From the NCBI GenBank assembly GCA_028023455.1, contig JAQFVV010012435.1, positions 3,348,001 to 3,412,000 on the forward strand: a DNA stretch of 64,000 bases, read 5' to 3'. The stretch's first letter is position 1. Each line of letters starts with the position of its first letter. The notes under the pieces were generated by a model. That model ran no database searches. It was given only the letters and a program-made list of their open reading frames with translations, and had not been told where the DNA came from. The stretch is from Epiperipatus broadwayi (Eukaryota > Onychophora > Udeonychophora > Euonychophora > Peripatidae). A program made the position numbers and the translations under genes. This document shows, piece by piece, positions 24,259-33,639 of this stretch.

Positions 24259-24730
24259 CGAGCTTTTTAACTATATTAAATTTAATGCCTAAGTCTTTAA
24301 ACCAGTTTCTTCCTATTAACAGACTAATATTTTTATCTACTATATATATAGGTAATTTGTAGTTTTTATTTTTAAAACCAACTATTACTTTGGATTTCCC
24401 CATTAACTTGATCGGGTTCCCATTGACATCTCTAACGTTAATGTTAGCTTTCTGTATTTTAATCTGAGGGCTCTCTGTGGATATTTCCTTCCACTTTTTC
24501 ATAGATATTAACGAAATTCCTGAGCCACTATCTATTTCCATTTCCACTCTTTTGTTACTTAACTTAATCTCTAGCATGATATGATTCTGCTCATTTTTTA
24601 AGATATTTTTTTTAATTACTGATTTCCACTGTTTCTGATCTTTACCATATTCAGATTTTCGTTTAGTTTTTTGCACACTGCTGCTAAATGGCCTTTGCCC
24701 CCACAGTTGTAACATTTTTTGTTCCTCCAT
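24182..24730 (-). pseudogene. Gypsy gag-pol junction: second zinc knuckle and aspartic protease
   Basis: The frame 24730-24182 has EMEIDSGSGISLISMKKW with the DSG active-site triplet of retroelement aspartic proteases, and LLIGRNWF, the flap/dimer-end motif. In a second frame near 24720-24660 a CCHC knuckle (CYNCGGKGHLAAVC) can be read, so a frameshift separates it from the protease. The protease processes the gag-pol polyprotein. Confidence 0.8.
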
Positions 24731-25411
24731 TTACAGGTTCCTCCATTTACAGCTTTTAGGCAAATGACCTACTTTACCACAACAAAAACATTTTATTTCG
24801 AAACTTTTCCCTTCTTTAGTACAATCCTTATTCTTTCTCCCTATTTTAAAAATAGTATTCCTAGAGTTTTCCTCCATTCTATTTGAAAAAGCTAAAGCTT
24901 GTTCTACTACTGATTCATATATTATTACCTTTTGAATAGCATCTTCATAAGTCATCTGAGTTTCAATTAATAACAATTGATGCAATTTATCATCCTTCAT
25001 TCCCCATAATAACTGGTCAATAAGAATTTGTTCCACAAAGTCACCGTACTCGCAATTCTTTGCTAATTGGCGTAGAACAATATCATATTCCTTTATCGAT
25101 TCGAGTTTGTCTTGTTTGTGGTTCCTCAATTTTAACCTAGCTAAATACTTTGATGGTCTTGGGCTAAAATAATCTGTTAGTCTTTGAACCAGGTCATCGT
25201 AGTTACTACTATCTGTAACTTGTCCATTATGCAATTTGTTTACTATTTCAAAAACTTTTCTACCTGACAAACATAATAATGCTGCTACTTTCCTGTCATT
25301 TCCAATAATACTATTTAACTTAAAATAATTTTGTAAATGAAGCACATAATAGGGCCATTCGTGCGGATTATCTATCCCAAATTCCGATATATTAGCTTCT
25401 CCTATCGACAT
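24731..25411 (-). CDS. Gypsy gag-like protein with CCHC zinc knuckle
   Basis: This is an open frame of 226 codons starting at Met 25411, about 80 bp downstream of the primer-binding site, as expected for gag. The N-terminal and central parts are a capsid-like helical region (EWPYYVLHLQNYF, KVAALLCLSGRKVFEIVNKL, LKLRNHKQDKLESIKEYDIV). The C-terminus has CFCCGKVGHLPKSCKW, a C-x2-C-x4-H-x4-C knuckle that binds element RNA. The frame stops just before a second knuckle in another frame, so it may be truncated at its C-terminus. It could still be translated, but the element as a whole cannot move by itself. Confidence 0.85.
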   Translation of the reverse strand: MSIGEANISEFGIDNPHEWPYYVLHLQNYFKLNSIIGNDRKVAALLCLSGRKVFEIVNKLHNGQVTDSSNYDDLVQRLTDYFSPRPSKYLARLKLRNHKQDKLESIKEYDIVLRQLAKNCEYGDFVEQILIDQLLWGMKDDKLHQLLLIETQMTYEDAIQKVIIYESVVEQALAFSNRMEENSRNTIFKIGRKNKDCTKEGKSFEIKCFCCGKVGHLPKSCKWRNL

Positions 25412-25490
25412 TTTAATTCTTTAACAACTCACCAGCTAATGAATTACTGTTTGGTGTATTTCTTTCATAAGCTTGAAAAACAGTTTTTCT

Positions 25491-25503
25491 CCTGACTGCA
25501 CCA
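25491..25503 (-). other. Primer-binding site of the gypsy element
   Basis: On the minus strand TGGTGCAGTCAGG starts four bases after the end of the 5' LTR. TGG pairs with a tRNA CCA end. The remainder fits a tRNA whose acceptor begins GCAGTCA, possibly serine-type, which is an inference. Confidence 0.7.
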
Positions 25504-25507
25504 AAAT

Positions 25508-26187
25508 TGTGATGTACTTGATTTAATGTTAGTTAAGAGAAACACCAAATACACCTAATTCAAATAATGATTACTCTCTTGCATAAAATTAAGATATCCC
25601 ACTTACAGATACAAGATTTTATTAGTATGAAAAATAACAATCATTTATAAACAGAATTATCATTAGTTCTACTAGTGCCTGTAAGGCTTACAAAAATAAT
25701 AAGACAGGTATAGTCTGTATAATTACCCTAGGTCAGTCTTTGGTACCTTCAGACCCGAATATCTGGTTCTCCTCCCATCATTGGTCCTGCTCTGAATTCG
25801 CGCTACACTTTAGTCTCTCAGAAAATCAGGATTCACACTAATCTGTCCTTTCGCTGCTTGATTATATCTCCTTTTTGTTCTATTGTTTATTCCTTATCAA
25901 TTTTAATCACCAAATTATTCTGGGCTTATTTCTGAACTAATTAATTAAATTGTTTTTACATTTTTAATCCTTTATTTAATTAATTATTTATTTGAATCTT
26001 CCATCTTGTTTTCACCTTGCCTTTAATAAAATATCTATATGAAAAACCATTTGTAATTTCTTAATTTTCATTTTTATTAAATCTACTCGTTTACTTTCAC
26101 ATGTAATTATTTAACACTATTAACTTCTGGAGTACACACAGTTTCAAACGTATTTTCTCTTAATATTAATCGTACTACAACATAACA
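25508..26187 (-). repeat. 5' LTR of the gypsy element (right on plus strand)
   Basis: It is colinear with 20863-21557, begins TGTGATGTACTTG and ends ACATAACA on the plus strand. ATTTC follows outside. Confidence 0.92.
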
Positions 26188-26192
26188 ATTTC
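26188..26192. repeat. Target-site duplication, right copy (ATTTC)
   Basis: It pairs with 20858-20862. Confidence 0.85.
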
Positions 26193-26676
26193 TTTCCTCT
26201 GTGTTAAAGAATTCCAGTATGAGGTATCGAGAATTGGGATGATCTGCTATTCACAGAATAGTATCCCATAAGTTGTTGCAGCTAAGAGCTTCATATAATA
26301 ATACCTTAGGGAATTTATATAAAGAACAGTTGAGATCAGTAATTGCTAGAATGACAGACTGTTCTGTAAAGAATCGTTTAAAGGAAGCAAAAAGACCTTT
26401 TGGCAAAGTTTCATTGAATTTATCGGAGATATTCTGCAGTTGATCTTCCGTCCACATAATTGGGGAGCTTACTTGGTTTTCTTCATTTGAAGTGGCTTTT
26501 AAATCTAGTTCTTCTATATCCGCTATTGTTGTTTTCCTAAATCTTGGATTTGAATCCAAGTTCTTATTAATAAAGAAAGCGATTTTATTTGAAACTTTAT
26601 CTTTAGCTAGCGATTTAATAATGTCAGCATATGTGGGTGGAATTTCTCCACGTGATTTTGGACTAGTGGCGGCCAT
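26193..26676 (-). pseudogene. LINE ORF1, N-terminal part
   Basis: I chose the start at 26674-26676 (taacATGGCC, a good animal start context) over the upstream Met at 26706. The frame reads MAATSPKSRGEIPPTYADII and later KVSNKIAFFINKNLD, DIEELDLKA and FASFKRFFTEQSVILAITDL. A TGA lies at about 26251. Beyond it the same frame stays open up to the gypsy insertion, and it matches in phase with the LINE frame on the far side of the gypsy element. It belongs to the same ORF1 as 20160-20857. No named domain is recognised in this N-terminal part. Confidence 0.75.
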
Positions 26677-26894
26677 GTTAATATGATTGTTTGGTACTAA
26701 CAGCAAAAGTGAATTAATTAAAGATGTTTAATCAATACACACACACACAATATATATATATAAAAGTACTTGCCTTTGTCTTATTCAGAAGTAAGTCACA
26801 ATTTTGAGGGTTTAACTCCAGTAAAAATATGATTATTAAATGATAGAAATTAGACGTTCATTCATGATGATCAGAGCATACTCGCACATGCGCA

Positions 26895-27295
26895 CTTTAT
26901 ATTATTATTATGATGATGATGATCATTATTATTATTATTAGTAGTAGTAGTAGTAGTGAGGTGGTGGTGTTGGTGGTAGTAGTAATAAAATTAAATACTG
27001 TTAAACATATGAAATTGCACACATCAGAAAAATCCTGACATTCCTCAAACCATTATTACTTTGGTGGTGGTAACGATGGTAGTGGCAGAGGTAGTAGTGG
27101 TGGTAGTAGTAGTAGTAGTGAGGTGGTGGTGGGTATGATAGTGATAGTAGTGGTGGTAATAGTAGTAGTAGTAGTATTGGTGAGGTGGTGCTGGTGGTAG
27201 TAGTAATAAAAATTAAATACTGTCAAGCACATGAAAATGCACACAAATCAGAAAAATCCTGACATTCCTCAAACCATTCTTACTTTCATCAATTG
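26895..27295. repeat. Trinucleotide minisatellite with a duplicated flank, about 224-bp unit
   Basis: Runs of ATT, TGA, GTA and GGT triplets occupy 26898-26990 and 27060-27210. The segment agtgaggtggtggtg...cctgacattcctcaaacc at 26955-27050 is repeated at 27178-27284, so the array is a tandem duplication. Thr/Pro/Leu-rich frames over it are artefacts. Confidence 0.75.
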
Positions 27296-27399
27296 ACAAA
27301 TAATTGAAACAATTGTTAGTAATAACATAGAAATTAGTAGATAACACAGATTAGCAGACAATACAGGTTAGTTGCTTATGCAATGATTTGAATGGTATT

Positions 27400-27530
27400 A
27401 CATCCCTGTTCTTCTTTAGGTTTTGCTGGCCTGATCAATGGCAATTCTAGCATAAGAGTTGAACTTGCACCTTTAAATTCTTGAATATTGAATTTTAAGG
27501 CAAAACTCTAATTAATTGAGTTATTGTTTA
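27400..27530 (-). repeat. tRNA-derived SINE, family A copy 4 (diverged)
   Basis: gttttgctggcctgatcaatggcaattctagcat... matches the family A tail and head on the minus strand, with the B box mutated (gttgaacttgcacc). Confidence 0.55.
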
Positions 27531-27949
27531 TCCATTGGCATTTCAAACTCAAATATTTTGACTTTCTCTTTAAAGTCAACTTTGATGCACTGCCTATTAA
27601 TTATTTCCTTGCTAAAAGAATATATTTCAATAATGATGCCCATTGCTCATTGTGCCACAGAGATGAAGAAATCCTAAAACACCTTTTTGCCTATCCAACA
27701 TTAAGCATTTATCACAATCTCATAACATCAATTACCAAATCATCAATCTGTTTTCTGATCACACTATCTACTAATATTATTAGAGAAATCTTTACTAATA
27801 TAAGGATAACAATCTTTCTCCTTTTTATTCTGTTTTCTAAGATGGCATTTCTGCTTCAATCCAACAGCTTAGACATTTGCGTCTTTATGTCATATAAATT
27901 GGGAAAGATCAAAATCAGAGACCAAACTTTAGTATCTCCTGGTATTTAA
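27524..27949 (+). pseudogene. LINE ORF2 C-terminal fragment (same group as the 13.4-kb LINE)
   Basis: The 141-codon frame has FDFLFKVNFDALPINYFLAK and AHCSLCHRDEEILKHLFAYP. These match the large LINE at FDFLVKLNLECLPTLYFYK and AQCTLCHRDMETQTHLFFNC. It thus covers the C-terminal zinc motif (CxxC...H, with the last Cys lost) and the tail. It lies in the opposite orientation to the large LINE, so it is a separate 5'-truncated insertion. Confidence 0.75.
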
Positions 27950-27959
27950 CCTACAACTT

Positions 27960-28440
27960 GGAGTTTGGTCTCATTACCCAAAATGCTGTAATCTTTATCA
28001 TCCTCTAAATGTTAACTCTTCCTTGTAGCTTAGTGAATTTAGTATTTTACTTAAGTCATAAAGAACATCATGCATTAAAATTTCCTCATGACCACATTTC
28101 AATTCTTAATGCTTTTAGCATGTATTTATAATTCTATAAATTTTTTGACTCCATATATATGGGATTGTTAATAGAAAAATAATAGTGTTTCCTTTGAAAA
28201 ATTGTTTTGAAACTTACTAGCTATATAAATCTTAGCAATAATAATGCACTAGGAAGCTTGATGTCAATATCTTGCCTACTGTATTTTTGGAGAAATATTA
28301 GGTTTGATTTTAAGTTAGTTAAGAACGCATAATGAACAGTGAAATTTTCATCTTCTAGCCATATAACTTACACATTGTGTCAAAAGATATCAATAAAATT
28401 TGTTGAGGAAAATTGTAAAAAATCATCATAAAGAAATTTA
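27960..28440. other. AT-rich stretch, no gene recognised
   Basis: It probably includes the 3' end of the adjacent LINE fragment. Nothing else is identifiable. Confidence 0.4.
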
Positions 28441-29560
28441 ATTCCAGAATATATCAATGGTTTATCCAACAATATCCCTTCCAATATTTTTATAGATGGA
28501 TTGGATTTCTAATAAGGACCATAATTGGATTTTGAGATGCATTATCACTGATAGGTAATTGCATATTATTGAGTTATTGAAGTCTGTTGGTGTGATATCT
28601 TGTATATACAGTACGTCAGTTTCCATCATACTATGTATGATGATTTTTTTCAAATTTTATTAAATCTGAGATTGATAGTTGGGATAATTGATGTTAAACA
28701 AAGGGTCAATGCATATTCTGCTGAATGATTTGGCTTATATGAATTGATTAAGCAACTCAACACTAGCCATCAGACCATTGTTTTGTTGATGCCCTTAATG
28801 TTTTGTATTATAGCAGTATAGATCCTGTACTTCATAAATATATTTTATAAGTTTATTACTGTTTGTTATTTGTACAAATCCATAGTACATAGTATACCAA
28901 TAGATTTTTAAGAAAGGAATTAATTATTTTTATCTTTGGTCTCAGATTACATTTAACAGGAATGAAAGATCATAATTTAATCAAGAACTTATATTCATTA
29001 TTAAATTAGATTTTGTCATTGAGACACATATTGGAATATCCCAAAATTTAATTGGAACTGCTGTAAACTTTGATGGAATTTTTCTTCCTGATAATATATG
29101 CTATGCTGAAGATTTTTCCTGTGACATAGTTGATTCAGTTGCTTGTGTGAATTTTTTTAAGTACTTTCTATTTGTCTAGAAAATGTAGGTATACATGATC
29201 AAAGGCACTTTTGAAATCAATTTTTATTTTAATGATATAGATGGACAATTTTATTTCACATATGATATTACTTCTTGATGTGCTGAACATATCTTCCAGA
29301 AATGGACAGGTAGAAGTTTAGTTACCAGAATAAGCTTAAGTTTATCTAACAGTATTCTAGTAAATATTTTAACTTGTATATCTTCTACTGTTACATATCT
29401 TAGTTGATTGATAAATGATTTTATAGTATTAGGAGTATTTACTATCAAAAATAATATGTTTGTTATTTCTGGCTTATCTGTGTACTCCATATCTAATGAT
29501 TTAAAGAAATTTGTCATGTTAATAGCTATCAGATATTTCATGGATTTACATTAAGTTTGA
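28440..29560 (-). pseudogene. Decayed non-LTR reverse transcriptase fragment
   Basis: On the minus strand IDFKSAFDHVYLHFL (around 29165-29215) is a typical RT motif A. Upstream, the frame 29541-29251 has RYVTVEDIQVKIFTRILLDKLKLIL, resembling the RPISL...KI..KIL..RL region before motif A. Downstream sequence to 28440 contains many stops. The order fits a LINE RT of an undetermined clade. It is not the same copy as the 13.4-kb LINE, since motif A differs. Confidence 0.6.
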
Positions 29561-29564
29561 TATC

Positions 29565-30270
29565 ACATTTGAGAATCCTATTGCCATTTCAGGTTTTAGC
29601 ATGTCTATTTGTTTAATCACATACTCTCTATGAATGTTGGTTGTAGTAGATCTGGGTTTTTAGCCAGTCTTCTGATGATAGGTTATTATTAGTGTATTGA
29701 TGCTTGAAATATTTCTAGATCACATGATTTACTTGTCTTCCCAGAAGAATGTTACCTATCACCTCGTTCTTTTCACATGTGAATTCTTTTCTGATAAGGA
29801 TAGACTTTGTCACAGGATTCTAAAAAAATAATCACATTCCTCAATATTTTGAACATCATGTATGCAATCACGGTAAAAGTGCTGTTTAAATATAACCAAA
29901 TTGTGTAAGTAAAAACATCTCAATACAAAGAAGTTATATTTATACAAGATGTTAAAAGGTGTCAGTAAAAAAATGTTGCTACAATCATTAAAACCCAGAT
30001 CATAACATGCCAAATAAATAGACTAAAAGACTAGTGGGTCATATATGTAGATATTGGCACATATCATCATTACTTTCAACCATTATCAACTCCATCTACC
30101 CCTACTTTCTTGTCCACAATTTCAATCTATGGGATTCAAATTACAACTTCACTTTCCCATCTATTATTGCTTAATTACACTTGTCTTTTAATTCATATAT
30201 TAATGAGTTTCCAGTTTGTTTGTTACTGTGCTCTTTGCTTTTGATCATTTTTTATTATTTCTAACATATA
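29565..30270. other. AT-rich stretch, no gene recognised
   Basis: No protein-like frame is seen. It may contain the 5' remains of the RT fragment. Confidence 0.4.
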
Positions 30271-30439
30271 TCTTATCATCAAATGTCACATGATCACCAT
30301 CTCTATACTAGCACATAATTTGTTGTAAACAAAGGCAAAACTCCCCATACAGTAGTGCCACCCTGTGCCAAACAGAGTAATCAATGGATGCCAGAAGGCT
30401 TGTGCATAAAATCCCTATCTAGTGCCTACTCATCCAATA

Positions 30440-30481
30440 TCCCCAAGCTAGTTTCTGGCTTGTGGCCATCATCAGTGAGGA
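30440..30481 (-). ncRNA. Hammerhead ribozyme, R copy A
   Basis: Read on the minus strand: stem I UCCUCA/UGGGGA (30476-30481 with 30440-30445), core CUGAUGA (30469-30475), stem II UGGC/GCCA with loop CACAA (30456-30468) and GAAAC (30451-30455), then UA. The cleavage triplet is GCU instead of GUC, so self-cleavage of this copy is probably lost. All other core nucleotides fit the hammerhead consensus. Stem III is essentially absent, as in minimal hammerheads that act as dimers. Confidence 0.72.
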
Positions 30482-30899
30482 GTCTTGGATCTGAGAACAC
30501 TGCTTCTAGATCTTAGGATCTAATGCAACCCTCCAGCAGCCACCTTTTAACTCTACTTTACTACAACACTATGAGAATGAAATTGAAACATTGTTAATAT
30601 CTTCAATCTAAGCTCAATAGCTTATATAGTCATATGGGTCTGAACTCAATTCAGCACCCATACATTTTGGTGTCTTTGGCTCTTAAACAACCATAGGCAC
30701 CACTATCCTATTAGGCAGGATTGGTGTTAAACCATCAAACATCACATGATCACCATCTCTATACTAGCACATAATTTGTTGTAAACAAAGGCAAAACTCC
30801 CCATATAGTAGTGCCACCCTGTGCCAAACAGAGTAATCAATCAATGGATGCCAGAAGGCTTGTGCATAAAATCCCTATCTAGTGCCTACTCATCCAATA

Positions 30900-30940
30900 T
30901 CCCCAGACTAGTTTCTGGCTTGTGGCCATCATCAGTGGCA
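30900..30940 (-). ncRNA. Hammerhead ribozyme, R copy B
   Basis: On the minus strand: CUGAUGA (30929-30935), stem II UGGC/GCCA with loop CACAA, GAAAC (30911-30915), UA, and the cleavage triplet GUC (30906-30908). Stem I keeps only about three pairs before a mismatch (UGCCA against UGGGG), because the inverted duplication joins right here. The core and cleavage site are intact. Confidence 0.75.
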
Positions 30941-31019
30941 TCCATTGATTACTCTGCTTGGCACAGGGTGGCACTACTGTATGGGGAGTTTTGCCTTTGT
31001 TTATATCTTATCATATTTT

Positions 31020-31675
31020 ATTGAGTTGGCTGAAGTCTTTGCATTGTTCTTCTGTTAAGAATTTAAATCTTAATCCTTTTTGTAAGAACTGATAAAACAC
31101 ATTCATTAAAAACATCACTTCTCAAACACATAAACATATTTTTAATATTAAATTCTTTCAACTAAAAGCACTCAATCCAAGTTTGAATCCATGATTAGAA
31201 CAAAGATCATTTTTCCTTGTTTATTTATTTTTTGAGTTAGAATGATTATATTATTTACAAATGGCTGGTAATGTATGTAAAAGTTTGATGATATATATAT
31301 ATATATGTAAAGGTTGTTTTGTTATCTATTTGAAAATTGCTTCATGGTAAATTGAAAGATTTCGCATTGTTTATTTGTATATAATATTTAGTGAATTAAA
31401 TGTGAAGGTGTTGTAAGCTTCATGCTTGAGTCTGGCTTATTTATATATAAATTTAAGCATAGAAGAAGGTGGGTACCATCTTTTTCTGATAGTTCTGGCT
31501 TGTGTTTTAGAATTAAGAGTTCCATGTGCAGTCATTGTTACATCTGATTGGCTGTCACATAAGCATTTTTAAGGCGCATCTACCAAAGGTTTTAGCCTTT
31601 CACGTTGTTATTATCTATTTTAAATAAATTTAAAAATAACAAACACATTCTTTTATTTTAAAAATAGCCCATTAA
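31020..31675. other. AT-rich stretch, no gene recognised
   Basis: A short (AT)n at 31292-31306. No gene or repeat is named. Confidence 0.45.
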
Positions 31676-31782
31676 TTTCAATATATGTACAACAAACCAT
31701 ACTCAAACTTCTTTATAAATCTTGATTTATTACAATATGAACCATTATAGTACTCAAACGTTTCGATTGTAATTATTTATTT

Positions 31783-31876
31783 ATTTTTATATGTCAAAGC
31801 GTTGACCGGGAAGCGAACCCGGGCCAGTTGCTTGGAAGGCAGTTATGCTAATCACTAGGTCACCAACCCTTGACTA
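31783..31876 (-). repeat. Short tRNA-like SINE S2, copy 1
   Basis: On the minus strand it reads tRNA-like: gacctagtgattagcat (A box), an anticodon-arm-like tgccttccaagca, cccgggttcgcttcccgg (a five-pair T stem with B box), then gacata and an A/T-rich tail. Flanks taattattt and taaattatttt look like a target duplication, and the other arm of the palindrome shows the uninterrupted site. Confidence 0.78.
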
Positions 31877-32160
31877 AATTATTTTATAGTCTTTATTAAA
31901 GATCAATTAAAAAAATACATAAAAAACAATAAATACAAATATTCCATAATACATATAACAAATACAAATACGTCTTAAAACTCTTCTAACAAACAATTAA
32001 ATAATTATAGGGGATTGTTTTAAGAAAAGTAATTAAGAAACGAATGTAATGAAAAGTTAAAATTGTTTTTTAGTAGAGTTTTAAGATAAGATATATTTAT
32101 ATTTGTTATATATATTATGTAATATTTGTATTTATTGTTTTTATGTATTTTTTAATTGTT

Positions 32161-32200
32161 TTTGATAAAGACGATAATGTAATATAGTCGAAACCTTGGA
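32161..32200 (+). ncRNA. Penelope-type hammerhead-like hairpin (degenerate)
   Basis: ttgataa lies where CTGANGA would be, then GAC (32170-32172) ... GTC (32187-32189), GAAAC (32190-32194), cttgg. It matches the 4656-4690 motif in layout. The catalytic core is incomplete. Confidence 0.45.
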
Positions 32201-32289
32201 GTATATTATTATACATTATAACAGTTCATATTATAATAAATCAAGATTTATAAAGAAGTTTGTGTGTGGTTTATTGTATATATATATTA

Positions 32290-33140
32290 TCTATTTTGGT
32301 TTTAATAATGTGTATAACTATGCGTTATTGGATTAAAATAAATACATTTTTAAATATTGTTATTAAATAAATTGTCTGAGATTTCTATTTCTTTTTTTTT
32401 TAATCTTTGGTGTAAATGAAATTGTTTGGAGCAAACGAACTTTTAAAAATGATATCTCAAGAGAAAACAAATATATTTTTTATAGTTGGTGTACAATTTC
32501 TATTTTTAATCACTTTGACTGTTTACTGAACTTCGGTAATGTTAGAAAAATATCTAATGTTTCATGGCAATATTTTTCATTTGTTAAGATAATTTTTGCA
32601 TAACAGAATCTTTTAAACTCTATTTCTCATTTAAATATAAATTACTAACAAAACACACGCACACACAAAATTCAATTGGAACATTAAAATATTAATCTAA
32701 AAATATTTTTTATTTTAATATAATACACACAATCACACAATTACAAGCTCAAAAATTAAAAACGTAATAAAATAATATTTAATTTCAATATTTTTAAGTT
32801 ATATACACCTATAAGTAATTAAACAAAAATGAAAAAAGTCAAATATCCATCTGACTACCTTAACAATATGATCCAAACTAAAATCTAAAAATGTGTAAAT
32901 ATTATATACAAAACCTAGTGCCAATCTACTTGGTTTACTGTTTAAACACTGCTAAGGTCATGAAATAATACTGCAGTGACTAATAGATCAATTGAAGATT
33001 TATTTGGAAAAAATGTGATTTAATGTAGTAATATTACTATGACTTAATTTATACATTTAATGTGTAATCTAAAAATTTTTAGGATTAGTTTTCATTGACT
33101 GGTCTTTTTTTTTTTTTTGCAAACTTTAATTTCTCTTTTC
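32290..33140. other. AT-rich stretch, no gene recognised
   Basis: No feature can be supported. A possible non-coding exon-like segment follows at 33143-33215 (see findings). Confidence 0.45.
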
Positions 33141-33269
33141 AGATTTCTTATTAAGTTTTGAGAAAAGAGGAGAGAAGATGGAGAAGTGGTAGAGAGATGA
33201 GGAGGGAAAATAATGTAAGTTTTCATGGTTGCTATCATAATATTAACTTACAAAATTATTTGATACATT

Positions 33270-33430
33270 GTACAGGCTTAAACCTGAATTTATATATGTA
33301 ATATATGCAGGATTCGAACTCAGACTTTCACATGACCTTGCCATCTCATATTGCTGATCCACCTGATCAGATGGATCAGCAATATGAGATGGCACTGAGA
33401 CTAGTGGGTCATGTGAAAATTATTTGACGT
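33270..33430. repeat. SINE family B, inverted pair (palindrome)
   Basis: The left part on the minus strand has tctgagttcgaatcctgc (B box) and tgagatggca (A-box region). The right part on the plus strand repeats ggatcagcaatatgagatgg. The centre is a near-perfect palindrome (33343-33392) around ctgatcag. Confidence 0.65.
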
Positions 33431-33445
33431 AGATCAATTTCAAAA

Positions 33446-33632
33446 CAGGCAAAATTCCATACAGTAGTGCCACTCAGTGCAAGCCAGAGTAATCAATGGA
33501 TGCCAGATGCTTGTGCATAAAATCCCTATCTAGTGCCTATTCATCCAATATCCCCAGACTAGTTTCTGGCTTGTGGCCTTTGTCAGTGAGGAGCAAACAG
33601 TGATCATGTGATTTGATTCTTCTTTAATCTTT
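33446..33632 (-). repeat. R-family repeat copy with decayed hammerhead
   Basis: It matches the 30.3-kb R repeat from ggcaaaattccatacagtag through the hammerhead to the end motif tgatcatgtgat. Hammerhead at 33551-33592: stem I and the GUC triplet are intact, but the core reads CUGACAA instead of CUGANGA. Confidence 0.72.
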
Positions 33633-33639
33633 AGAAATT

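Larger units (their letters stand above)
20863..26187 (-). mobile_element. Ty3/gypsy LTR retrotransposon, full-length, nested in LINE ORF1
   Basis: It consists of two LTRs of 695 and 680 bp with TG...CA ends, a primer-binding site, a polypurine tract, gag with zinc knuckles, then protease, RT, RNase H and integrase in the gypsy order on the minus strand, and a 5-bp target duplication. The LTRs differ by indels and substitutions (by eye a few percent, not computed), so the insertion is not recent. Several frameshifts and stops interrupt pol. Confidence 0.93.
30277..31012 (-). repeat. R-family repeat: 456-bp-period tandem with a hammerhead in each unit
   Basis: catcaaatgtcacatgatca at 30277 recurs as catcaaacatcacatgatca at 30733, so the period is 456 bp. 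Unit 1 is 30277-30732. Unit 2 is partial (30733-30938) and then runs into an inverted copy of its own start (30938-31012: gcatccattgattactctg, gtggcactactgtatgggg). Each unit carries a hammerhead core on the minus strand. There is no open frame, so this is a non-coding, apparently non-autonomous repeat. Tandem units with hammerheads are the hallmark of retrozymes and of some Penelope-associated repeats. Confidence 0.8.
31680..32282. mobile_element. Palindromic Penelope-like 3' end, interrupted by a SINE
   Basis: The outer arms (31688-31775 and 32185-32280) and inner arms (31893-31993 and 32055-32157) are inverted repeats in one colinear order. Both sides share cttctttataaatcttgatt and a block caattaaaaaa(a)tacata. 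The right arm carries GAC...GTC-GAAAC (32170-32194), the Penelope-type hairpin. The left arm's matching motif is split by a SINE (31783-31875). The structure is therefore a tail-to-tail inverted pair of the same 3' end with no coding sequence left. Confidence 0.7.

Noticed and set aside
27056-27244. Thr/Pro/Leu-rich frame on the minus strand
   Set aside because: It is a translation of trinucleotide minisatellite DNA.
31795-31872. A functional tRNA gene
   Set aside because: The T arm is good, but the acceptor stem has mismatches, a poly-A-type tail follows, and four related copies have target duplications, so it is a SINE.
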